From Candidatus Hydrogenedentota bacterium (GTDB taxonomy: Bacteria > Hydrogenedentota > Hydrogenedentia > Hydrogenedentales > SLHB01): DNA of 12,779 bases. Of this stretch, positions 6,867 through 12,779 are shown in pieces. Every line of letters begins with the position of its first letter. Position 1 is the stretch's first letter. The notes beneath the pieces are model-generated. The model was not told where the DNA came from. It did no database searches and worked only from the letters and a program-made list of their open reading frames with translations. Made by a program: the position numbers and the translations under genes. The stretch is taken from assembly GCA_013349485.1 (NCBI GenBank), contig DUZM01000072.1, forward strand, positions 1 to 12,779, written 5' to 3'.

Positions 6867-7119
6867 GATCGGACGAGAAGCGGAACGCTTCGGGCGACCC
6901 GTTGCCGATCCGTTCTACACACAATCTTGCCCCACTAACCGGCGTTTCTTTCGACGCGGCACATTGCAGTGAAAGGAAGATCCCGGAGACCCATCAATCC
7001 GGATTGGGCAGTCCGTTTTCCCTGGATTCAGCCGAACGAGACTATAGTGCGGCGTTCGCCCCTCCAAATTGGCCTCAGCTCATCTCTTGGTAGTATACTG
7101 GGCAAAGAGGAACTACGCC
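6867..7119. other. Intergenic region between the IS256 remnant and the nucleotidyltransferase cassette
   Basis: I see no convincing gene here. It contains a perfect 12-bp palindrome, CAATCCGGATTG, at 6995-7006. It also contains two -10-like hexamers facing right: TATAGT at 7043-7048 and TATACT at 7094-7099. The second would start transcription inside the ribosome site of the next gene, so the first is the better candidate. Neither has a good -35 partner. Confidence 0.4.
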
Positions 7120-7347
7120 ATGATTCGGAACAAAGACGCGTGGAAGAAGTGGGAAGACAAGTACACCGCGGATACCCCCGTAGACTTCCGGAGCAACCTG
7201 CGGCTCGCCGAGGCGATGTACGATCAAGCGCGGGCCTTTGGCGTTTTTCCACTCGCCGACCCGCTCGATGGCCTCGACGTTTGCATCAAACTGGCGAAGG
7301 TGATAAATGTTCCAATCCCTTCTCGAAAACGTCGCGCGGGGCCTTGA
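7120..7347 (+). CDS. Small conserved partner protein of a nucleotidyltransferase cassette, possible antitoxin
   Basis: 75 residues, soluble, with no membrane segment. The start ATG 7120 is preferred over the in-frame upstream ATG at 7069 because AAAGAGG (7104-7110) lies 9 bases before it and family-like sequence begins there (MIRNKDAWKKWEDKY). The pattern W..WE..Y...PVDF..NLR.AEAMY..AR..GVFP.ADPL.GLDV.I..AK..NVP is one I recall from short proteins that regularly precede nucleotidyltransferase genes of the DUF6036/AbiEii type. Its last 41 bases overlap the next gene in another frame, so the two are probably co-translated. Function is not established; by position it may neutralise or assist the downstream enzyme. 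The last ten residues (after NVP) are basic and may be only a by-product of the overlap. Confidence 0.75.
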   Translation: MIRNKDAWKKWEDKYTADTPVDFRSNLRLAEAMYDQARAFGVFPLADPLDGLDVCIKLAKVINVPIPSRKRRAGP

Positions 7348-7861
7348 TCAGCGCGGCATACCCTACATGATTATCGGCGGCCAAGCCGTTTTGCTGTACG
7401 GCGAGCCGCGTCAGACCAAAGATATCGATGTAACGCTCGGCGTGGGTCCCGAGAGACTCTCTGATGTGCAGGATTTGGTTGCGACGTCAGGCTGGAAGTT
7501 GCTGGTGGAATCACCGGAAGAGTTTGTCGCGGAAACCATGGTGTTACCCTGCGTCGATCCTGCCAGTGGCATACGCTTGGACTTTGTTTTCTCCTTTTCC
7601 CCTTACGAGCGCCGGGCAATAGCGCGAGCACGACTGGTTTCCATGGGGAACACGCAAGTCGCATTTGCATCGCTTGAAGATCTGATCATCCACAAGACCA
7701 TTGCCGGGCGAGCTCACGACCTCGAGGATATCCGCGTGCTACTCCTTAAGCATCCCGAGGCCGACTTGGCTGAGGTCCGGCACTGGATCGAGCAGTTCGA
7801 GGATGCGCTTGGGGAACCTTTTCTCAGTCGGTTTGAGACTATCTTAGAATCGCTGAAATAG
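7307..7861 (+). CDS. AbiEii-like nucleotidyltransferase (DUF6036-type), toxin-antitoxin-like
   Basis: 184 residues, cytoplasmic. The fold of the DNA polymerase beta-type nucleotidyltransferases is shown by G24-G25-Q-A (MIIGGQAVLLYG), then D39-I-D41 as the metal-binding pair, and D92 (RLDFVFSFSP) as a likely third carboxylate. The later motif SLEDLIIHKTIAGRAHDLEDI (K130, R135, D138, D141) is typical of AbiEii/AbiGii-like enzymes. All expected catalytic acids are present, so it looks active. The start has a good ribosome site (AAGGTG, 7296-7301) inside the upstream gene. AbiE systems use such enzymes as the toxic component of abortive infection, paired with a DNA-binding AbiEi. Here the partner is a different small protein, so the defence role is inference. 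It could also be a housekeeping nucleotidyltransferase. It converges on the reductase gene with 110 bases between; no clear terminator was seen there. Confidence 0.85.
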   Translation: MFQSLLENVARGLDQRGIPYMIIGGQAVLLYGEPRQTKDIDVTLGVGPERLSDVQDLVATSGWKLLVESPEEFVAETMVLPCVDPASGIRLDFVFSFSPYERRAIARARLVSMGNTQVAFASLEDLIIHKTIAGRAHDLEDIRVLLLKHPEADLAEVRHWIEQFEDALGEPFLSRFETILESLK

Positions 7862-7971
7862 TACGTGGAAACCTTCAACGCTCAGCGGTCAGTGAAGCCG
7901 TAGTGTTTGTTGATTTTCCGGCAGAGGCCACCAAGGCCGTACAGAACCGGGATGTCGACCGCCTCGCCTTG

Positions 7972-10020
7972 TTACGAAACCACTTCTTCAGCCGTTTGGG
8001 TTTCGGGGACGCCCTCTTCGCGGATGAACGGGAATTCTTCCTGTGGTCTGGGAATGGGGGTCTCGCATTTTTCGGCGTCGCAGTAAATGTCTTGCGCCTC
8101 GTCGGTGTTGAGATTGCGGAAATCCAGGGGGCGCAGCTTCGACGCGGCGTGGACGTACATCTCTTCCGTGATCTCCTGGTAGGGCGCCTGGGCGTAGTTG
8201 TGGTCCTGGAGGGGCAGGAAACTGATGGATTTCAGCCGGGGCTCGTAGAGTTCGAGCAGCCGCGGTATGTCGTCGGCCTCCTCGGGTTTGAACGTGACCG
8301 TGGCGCTGACCTGGTTATCGGCCCAGTAATGTTGCATTTGCGCCACGTTCTCGACCTGTTCCCAAATCGAGACCTCGCGTTTAGGCCGCTCGAAAATCTC
8401 GGTTTTCACGGGGAAATACACGACCCACGTGTTATCACCATAGACCGATTCCTCGATTCTGTAGCCGGCGCGTCGGATGGGGTCGACCAACGGGCTGGTT
8501 TTGTCGATGCGAATCGTTCGGTAGTAAAACTTGGCGTGCGGATAGTGGATGCCGGGCGTCACGCCGGGCAACAACGACACGGTCCCGCTGGGTTTGACGC
8601 TGGTCTTCTTGATGCTCTCGGGGATGCACAGCCACTGCGAATAGATCTTGTCCAGTTCGTTGATGTAGGCGTAGCCGCGGTCGCACCAGTCGAAATGGGT
8701 TCGTCGGCCATGTTTCTGAAACGACTCGACGATGCCGGACTGGGACAGCCCGATGCGGCGGTTCCGGAGCATGATGGCGTTGGTACGCTCGTTGTGCGTC
8801 GGCACGAGCGTCACCGTCTTGGCGTACAGATAGGCGTACTTAAGCGTCAGCCGGTAGTCCTCGAACGTCTCGTGACGGGAAGGAAACGTCTCGACAAGGT
8901 TGCATATCTCGTAGGATTCGAGGCTTTGTTCGGCGCATGGGTTTGTGCCCGCAACCTTCGTGTCGATCCAGTTGATGCCGTCCTTGAGCCGGCCGTAGGC
9001 GCGGGCGTTTTCGCGCCAGAAATACCCCGGCTCGCCGTTCTTGGCCGTCTGCTGGCCGAGTAGGTCGTAGTCCATGCCGACATCCGCCGCGACGCTGTTG
9101 TTCGATGCCCAACGCCAGGCAAGCAGTTCGTCGCTGTGGAGGTCCGGGTCTTTGAGTTTGAGGTAATCGACGTCGCCGGGTTCGCCTAAGGCCAGTTCCG
9201 CCGTTCGGCGCACGCCGCCCGATACCACGCATTTCCCGATAACATTCATCAGATCGGTGATATCGGTCGAGCGAATCCGTTGACCGCACCGCGGCCTGAG
9301 CACGCGGTCGATGTTTTGGATGCACTCGATCAGCGGCGCGGACCCCGGGGCAATGCCGCCGAAGGTCCGGATGGGCGCGCCTTTGGGCCGGATCCGCGAA
9401 TAGTCTATCCGCTCGGGCCGCCGGCATTTCCCGATATAGGATTCAAGGACGACGCGCACGACGTCGCACCAGCCCTCTTTCGAGTCGTGGACCTCGTACG
9501 TTTCGTCGGACAGTCTGGGTTCGCCTATCTCGACCTTGCCGGCGCCCTGCGTGTCGAACGCGACCCCTACGCCGAGCATGGACATGTCCATGAGAAAGCA
9601 GAACGGTTCCGAGAAACTTACCTCGAGCTCTTCCGTGGACACGAATGCACAGTTGTTCAGCGCCGCGGACCCGCGCTGCCAGATGTAATCGGTTCCCATC
9701 ATCCATAGGCCGCGGCCCGGCGGCAGAAACTTAAAATCCCACATAAGCCGATACATCTGTTGGGCCGATTTTTGGGCCTTATACGGGTTCCAGGGGAGTT
9801 TCAGGCTCTTGCAGTGGTTCAACTGAATGGTGTAGCAGCCCTCGACTACACGTTTGACCGTTTCCCAGTATTCCTCGGTGCGCTCATGGTCTCCCGGGAG
9901 CACGCGGGCATAGGTCCGCTTGAACGTCACGTACCCCAGCGGCCCCCAATCGGGTTGCCGACTGTCAAACTCCGCCAGAAACTTATCCGACAGCTTGAAC
10001 TTCTCGCGAACCTCGAACAT
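7972..10020 (-). CDS. nrdJ: Adenosylcobalamin-dependent ribonucleoside-triphosphate reductase (class II, monomeric RTPR type)
   Basis: 682 residues with the chosen start. It reduces ribonucleoside triphosphates to deoxy forms for DNA synthesis using coenzyme B12, and works with or without oxygen. It follows Lactobacillus leichmannii RTPR throughout: WG.LGYVTFKRTYAR near the N terminus, SGTD-like MGTDY and NNC (C124), KCVVSGGVRRTAELALG, RWASNNSVA, NPCAEQ (C362 thiyl cysteine, E364), C373 11 residues later, and KPSGTVSLLPG. C124 and C373 are the active-site redox pair. C647-D-A-E-K-C652 matches the C-terminal shuttle pair. An upstream GTG at 10080 opens the same frame but overlaps the -10 box; the ATG at 10020 has GGAGG six bases before it. 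The distance C124 to C362 is 238 residues, shorter than in the Lactobacillus enzyme (C119 to C408), and there is a 30-residue acidic tail after the last cysteine. The gene stands alone on its strand. Confidence 0.95.
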   Translation of the reverse strand: MFEVREKFKLSDKFLAEFDSRQPDWGPLGYVTFKRTYARVLPGDHERTEEYWETVKRVVEGCYTIQLNHCKSLKLPWNPYKAQKSAQQMYRLMWDFKFLPPGRGLWMMGTDYIWQRGSAALNNCAFVSTEELEVSFSEPFCFLMDMSMLGVGVAFDTQGAGKVEIGEPRLSDETYEVHDSKEGWCDVVRVVLESYIGKCRRPERIDYSRIRPKGAPIRTFGGIAPGSAPLIECIQNIDRVLRPRCGQRIRSTDITDLMNVIGKCVVSGGVRRTAELALGEPGDVDYLKLKDPDLHSDELLAWRWASNNSVAADVGMDYDLLGQQTAKNGEPGYFWRENARAYGRLKDGINWIDTKVAGTNPCAEQSLESYEICNLVETFPSRHETFEDYRLTLKYAYLYAKTVTLVPTHNERTNAIMLRNRRIGLSQSGIVESFQKHGRRTHFDWCDRGYAYINELDKIYSQWLCIPESIKKTSVKPSGTVSLLPGVTPGIHYPHAKFYYRTIRIDKTSPLVDPIRRAGYRIEESVYGDNTWVVYFPVKTEIFERPKREVSIWEQVENVAQMQHYWADNQVSATVTFKPEEADDIPRLLELYEPRLKSISFLPLQDHNYAQAPYQEITEEMYVHAASKLRPLDFRNLNTDEAQDIYCDAEKCETPIPRPQEEFPFIREEGVPETQTAEEVVS

Positions 10021-10026
10021 CGCCCG

Positions 10027-10031
10027 CCTCC
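10027..10031 (-). promoter_or_regulatory. Shine-Dalgarno that fixes the reductase start
   Basis: GGAGG on the minus strand, six bases before ATG 10020. The alternative upstream starts are worse. ATG 10062 has AGAAGG touching it with no spacing. GTG 10080 lies before the predicted transcription start. Confidence 0.75.
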
Positions 10032-10043
10032 ACGGCTCGAGAC

Positions 10044-10060
10044 GGTTTTGCGACAAAACC
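10044..10060 (-). promoter_or_regulatory. Perfect 7-bp inverted repeat in the reductase leader
   Basis: GGTTTTG-TCG-CAAAACC forms a perfect stem with a 3-base loop in the predicted 5' untranslated region, 23 bases before the start codon and just before the ribosome site. It could be an operator or a small mRNA hairpin affecting translation. It does not resemble an NrdR box or a cobalamin riboswitch core. Confidence 0.5.
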
Positions 10061-10071
10061 ATCCTTCTTCC

Positions 10072-10102
10072 ATTGTACACTCTCGGCGAGGCGCGCGGTC
10101 AA
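10072..10102 (-). promoter_or_regulatory. Probable promoter of the reductase gene
   Basis: On the minus strand, TTGACC (10097-10102) is followed after 19 bases by TACAAT (10072-10077). The -10 box is close to consensus. The spacer is a little long, which lowers confidence. A start near 10065 would give a leader of about 45 bases containing the inverted repeat. Confidence 0.5.
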
Positions 10103-10290
10103 GGCAACGTTCGAGCGGCGGCCCCTGCGGCGGCACGCTCGGGTGCAAGAGGCGCGGCTTCCGCCGAGTTACCCAGATTTGACAGGACCTCCAGGGAAAC
10201 CGTGTGGCTTGTTCCGGCAATATTGCGGTTCAGCGTCGCCATCTGGGTGCAGAATGAATAGGCTTCCCTTCATTTCAGGATGATTTAACG

Positions 10291-12779
10291 ATGTCTGGTT
10301 CTGACACAGTGCTCCTGCGGCGGTGGGCGGCGACGCGCGACGCCGACGCGTTCGCGGAGATCGTATCGCGGCATTCTGGCATGGTCTACGGCACGTGCAA
10401 GCGGATGCTGGGCAACGCCAGCGAGGCGGAAGACGTTGCACAGGAGTGCTTTATAGAACTGGTCCAAGCGCCCGCCGCCGTCAAGCGCTCACTCCCCGGC
10501 TGGTTGCACGCCACCGCCATCCATCGGTCTCTTGACCGCGTCAAGTGCGAGAAGCGGCGACGCGGACGCGAGGCCCGATTTGCAGCGAACATGGCCGCAA
10601 AGACGGAGCTGGTCTGGAATGACGTTCGGGAACACGTGGATGACGCCATAGCCCACTTACCGGAGAAGCTTCGGGCGCCCATCATATTGCGGTTCCTCGA
10701 GGGCCAAACCCACGAGACTATTGCCCGGCATCTCGCCGTACCACGGACAACCGTTCAATACCGTCTCGACAAAGGCATTGATGAGATCCGGAGTTTCCTG
10801 AAACGCCGCGGCGTGTCGCTCGCGGCAGCCGCCCTGGCGTCGATGATGGGGGCCAACCTTGCGGAGGCCGCGCCCGCGGCGCTCACGGCCGAACTGGGCC
10901 GAGTCGCCCTGGCAGGGGCCAGGGGCGTTTCGTCCGCTGCCGCGAGCAGCACACTGACACAGGCCGCCGTTTTGGGAGGAATCTTGGCCATGAAAAAGGT
11001 CTTTTTCGGTATTGCTGTAGCGCTCGCCGCCATCTTGAGCCTCTGGGCAATCACGCGCAACGACCAGCCCGACCCCGCGCAGCGGCCCCACCTGCCGGAA
11101 TTGGCTGAGTCGCTTGTCGAGACTCGCTCACTAGATTCGATAAAGCGTGAGACTCCCGTGGGTGAACGCGAATCCGCGGTTGCGCATGAGCCCGCGCCTG
11201 CCGCTGCGCCGCAGGGAAGTGTAATAACAGGCCGCGTTTATGATGCGGACACCGGCGAGGGGATTGCCGGGGTAGCAGTTACAGCCAAATCGTCCAAGAT
11301 GGACGGCAACACGGGAACGGGCGCGCCCACGGATGCGTCGGGGGCCTATCGGATCGCGGGCCTGAGAGGAACGCAGTATCGGCTTTCCCGCACCACCCCC
11401 GAAGGCTATCGTCGCCCCCATTTCGGGGATGGGCCGGAAATCGTATCGCTGGAGCCGGGCGATGTCGTCGAGAATGTCGATTTCGCGCTGCGTAGAGAAG
11501 TGCCGTTGGCGGGGATCGTCGTTGACCAGCGACAACAGCCGGTTCAGGGCGCGCTCGTGATCTTGTACGGCGGGCTGGTCGGAGGAGGCACGACACAGTC
11601 GGGGGGCGACGGGTCGTTGAGCTTCCATGGTCTTCACCCGTCGGACGGTTTTTACCTCGAAGCAAGAAAAGACGACAGCTTCGTTTCGGAGGCCCAGGCT
11701 TTTGCGCTTCCTGAAGAGGGAATCACCGACATTATCCTTGTTCTCGGGGCCGCCTGCAGTGTATCTGGCACAGTGCTGGACATCGAAGGCAGACCGGTGA
11801 AGGATATTGAGGTGCGCTCAAAGCCTGTGCGTGACGGTGTTGTCGGAGTCGGGGGTCCGCGCGCGGTTTCCGACGCCCGAGGGCGCTATACCCTCGATGG
11901 CCTTGGGCCGGGCCGCTATGACCTGAACTTGCCGGAATGGGGAAGCCCGGCTGAATCAGAAGGCCGGCAGGCTATGGCGAGCGTCGAACTCGAGTCGGGC
12001 GATGTGATTACAGATCTAGCGCTTCTCTATAAGGAGGAAGAACTCGCCATCTCAGGTCGCGTTGTCGATTCTGACGGACAACCCGTACAAGGCGCTATCG
12101 TCCAGGCGGGAAGAACGGAAGCCAAGACGGATGAGGACGGGGCGTACGAGATCACGGGGTTAGCGGAAGGCAATTATTATATGTTTGTGAGGCCGGGAAA
12201 GCTTCCTGTGATCGGTACCCGAAACGGTTTGGCACTATTCCAAACCAGCTTCTTCCTAACGCGGGAAAACGTGGCCACAGGGAGATCCGACGTCGGCTTT
12301 GTTGTGCAGAAACCTTTTGCCGTAACGGGCGAAGTCGTCAACGCGCTTACAGGCAAGCCCATAGCCGAATTCGAAATCGCTTGCGACCAGACTCTGGGTA
12401 GCCAACTGACGTCCTCCGTGGCAGCACGTTTCGACAGAGTGAAAGACTCACAAGGCCGGTTCCGTATCGAGCAGATACAGGACGGCCCTTATTTGGTTGC
12501 TGTCCGGGCGCCCGGCTACGCCACGGCCCTACACTCGCTCTATCTCGGCGGAGAACAGCGTGAGCACCACGTTGTCATACGGCTTGAGCAAGGTGGCGAC
12601 CTTCGAGGCACTGTCGTTAATGCGACGGGGGAGCCTATTCAAGGCGCGGAGGTATTTCTCGGACCCGTCATGGGGGCGGCCGCACGTACCCCCAGTTACT
12701 TCACCACCATGAGCGGCGCAGACGGAACGTTCATGCTCGAGTCCTTCCCAAAGGAGGCCCAACTCATCTCGGCAAGCCA
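10291..12779 (+). CDS. ECF sigma factor fused to a membrane segment and carboxypeptidase-regulatory-like repeats (3' end outside window)
   Basis: The frame is open from ATG 10291 to the right edge, 829 residues so far. The start has a weak ribosome site (CAGGA, 10276-10280). Residues 8-75 are sigma region 2 (DADAFAEIVSRHSGMVYGTC, EAEDVAQECF). Residues 118-173 are sigma region 4, with the helix-turn-helix THETIARHLAVPRTTVQYRL at 140-159. An Ala-rich linker (175-232) leads to one membrane helix (about 237-254, KKVFFGIAVALAAILSLW). After a Pro/Glu-rich stretch come tandem carboxypeptidase-regulatory-like (transthyretin-like) domains starting near residues 310, 404, 488, 585, 676 and 769. Units carry G.V.D..G.P..G..V and D..G.Y.I.GL landmarks; the last is cut by the window end. 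The N terminus should be cytoplasmic and the repeats outside. ECF factors direct RNA polymerase to selected promoters; this one appears membrane-tethered, perhaps released or masked on ligand binding (inference). No separate anti-sigma gene is seen. Confidence 0.9.
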   Translation, partial: MSGSDTVLLRRWAATRDADAFAEIVSRHSGMVYGTCKRMLGNASEAEDVAQECFIELVQAPAAVKRSLPGWLHATAIHRSLDRVKCEKRRRGREARFAANMAAKTELVWNDVREHVDDAIAHLPEKLRAPIILRFLEGQTHETIARHLAVPRTTVQYRLDKGIDEIRSFLKRRGVSLAAAALASMMGANLAEAAPAALTAELGRVALAGARGVSSAAASSTLTQAAVLGGILAMKKVFFGIAVALAAILSLWAITRNDQPDPAQRPHLPELAESLVETRSLDSIKRETPVGERESAVAHEPAPAAAPQGSVITGRVYDADTGEGIAGVAVTAKSSKMDGNTGTGAPTDASGAYRIAGLRGTQYRLSRTTPEGYRRPHFGDGPEIVSLEPGDVVENVDFALRREVPLAGIVVDQRQQPVQGALVILYGGLVGGGTTQSGGDGSLSFHGLHPSDGFYLEARKDDSFVSEAQAFALPEEGITDIILVLGAACSVSGTVLDIEGRPVKDIEVRSKPVRDGVVGVGGPRAVSDARGRYTLDGLGPGRYDLNLPEWGSPAESEGRQAMASVELESGDVITDLALLYKEEELAISGRVVDSDGQPVQGAIVQAGRTEAKTDEDGAYEITGLAEGNYYMFVRPGKLPVIGTRNGLALFQTSFFLTRENVATGRSDVGFVVQKPFAVTGEVVNALTGKPIAEFEIACDQTLGSQLTSSVAARFDRVKDSQGRFRIEQIQDGPYLVAVRAPGYATALHSLYLGGEQREHHVVIRLEQGGDLRGTVVNATGEPIQGAEVFLGPVMGAAARTPSYFTTMSGADGTFMLESFPKEAQLISAS
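11218..12779 (+). repeat. Six diverged carboxypeptidase-regulatory-like repeats
   Basis: Units of about 85-100 residues begin with a strand such as VITGRVYD, LAGIVVD, VSGTVLD, ISGRVVD, VTGEVVN or LRGTVVN. Most continue with a G.P..G..V turn and a 'D..G.Y.I.GL..G.Y' block. These beta-sandwich domains are widespread in secreted and surface proteins and often act as spacers or sugar/protein-binding modules. The sixth is incomplete at the window edge. Confidence 0.85.

Noticed and set aside
7094..7099. TATACT as the -10 box of the nucleotidyltransferase cassette
   Set aside because: Transcription would begin near 7106, cutting into the ribosome site at 7104-7110, and there is only a poor TTGGCC -35 with a 19-base spacer.
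7903..9063. A 386-codon open frame on the plus strand
   Set aside because: It lies antisense inside the reductase gene, has no family-like motifs and low-complexity Val/Gly/Asp composition; it is a shadow of the high-GC coding strand.
10021..10080. GTG 10080 or ATG 10062 as start of the reductase
   Set aside because: GTG 10080 overlaps the predicted -10 box, and ATG 10062 has its purine stretch directly adjacent; ATG 10020 has a well-spaced GGAGG and matches the N-terminal extent of Lactobacillus RTPR.
10179..10184. TTGACA as -35 box for the sigma-factor gene
   Set aside because: No acceptable -10 hexamer lies 15-19 bases downstream, so it cannot be supported as a promoter.
10021..10290. 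Cobalamin riboswitch or NrdR boxes upstream of the B12-dependent reductase
   Set aside because: I looked for a B12-box-like core and for paired NrdR-type AT-rich boxes and saw neither; the leader is also too short for a cobalamin riboswitch.
1..12779. CRISPR arrays, tRNA or rRNA genes
   Set aside because: No short direct repeats with regular spacers, and no cloverleaf or conserved rRNA segments were recognised on either strand.

Overview
The window is GC-rich bacterial chromosome with long, tightly packed genes. Extracytoplasmic domain repeats fused to regulators, a BlaI/M56 gene pair, and an ECF sigma factor fused to carboxypeptidase-regulatory repeats are a combination I associate with Hydrogenedentota and neighbouring Planctomycetota/Lentisphaerota-type lineages. 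That placement is inference from architecture; the window has no rRNA or other marker that settles it.

Layout. (1) 1-241 is the 3' end of an RlmD/RumA-type 23S rRNA uracil-5-methyltransferase. (2) 332-6687 is a probable three-gene operon. A promoter overlapped by two dyad operators drives a BlaI/MecI-type repressor. Two bases later comes a 1,821-residue BlaR1-like M56 membrane metalloprotease. Its predicted outer part carries two related STN-like domains, a secretin-N-like domain, four ankyrin repeats, a third STN-like domain, a lipocalin-like domain, a two-lobed 'GEP' domain and a complete subtilisin-like S8 protease. A small lipoprotein follows that is a free-standing copy of the lipocalin-like domain. 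(3) 6687-6866 on the minus strand is a decayed IS256-family transposase fragment touching the lipoprotein stop codon. (4) 7120-7861 is an overlapping two-gene cassette: a short protein plus an AbiEii-like nucleotidyltransferase, resembling a toxin-antitoxin pair. (5) 7972-10020 on the minus strand is an adenosylcobalamin-dependent ribonucleoside-triphosphate reductase with its own promoter and a perfect inverted repeat in its leader. (6) 10291 to the window end is an ECF sigma factor fused through one membrane segment to at least six carboxypeptidase-regulatory-like repeats; it is open at the right edge.

How it fits together. By analogy with BlaR1/BlaI and MecR1/MecI, the M56 protein should sense something outside the membrane and use its cytoplasmic HELAH metalloprotease to inactivate the BlaI-like repressor bound at 343-380, inducing its own operon. 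Here the usual penicillin-binding sensor is absent. In its place are peptide/polymer-binding-type modules and a second protease, so the signal is probably not a classical beta-lactam. The sigma-factor fusion at the right end shares the same logic: a cytoplasmic gene regulator joined to a large predicted extracytoplasmic repeat array. These two proteins are the most interesting content of the window.
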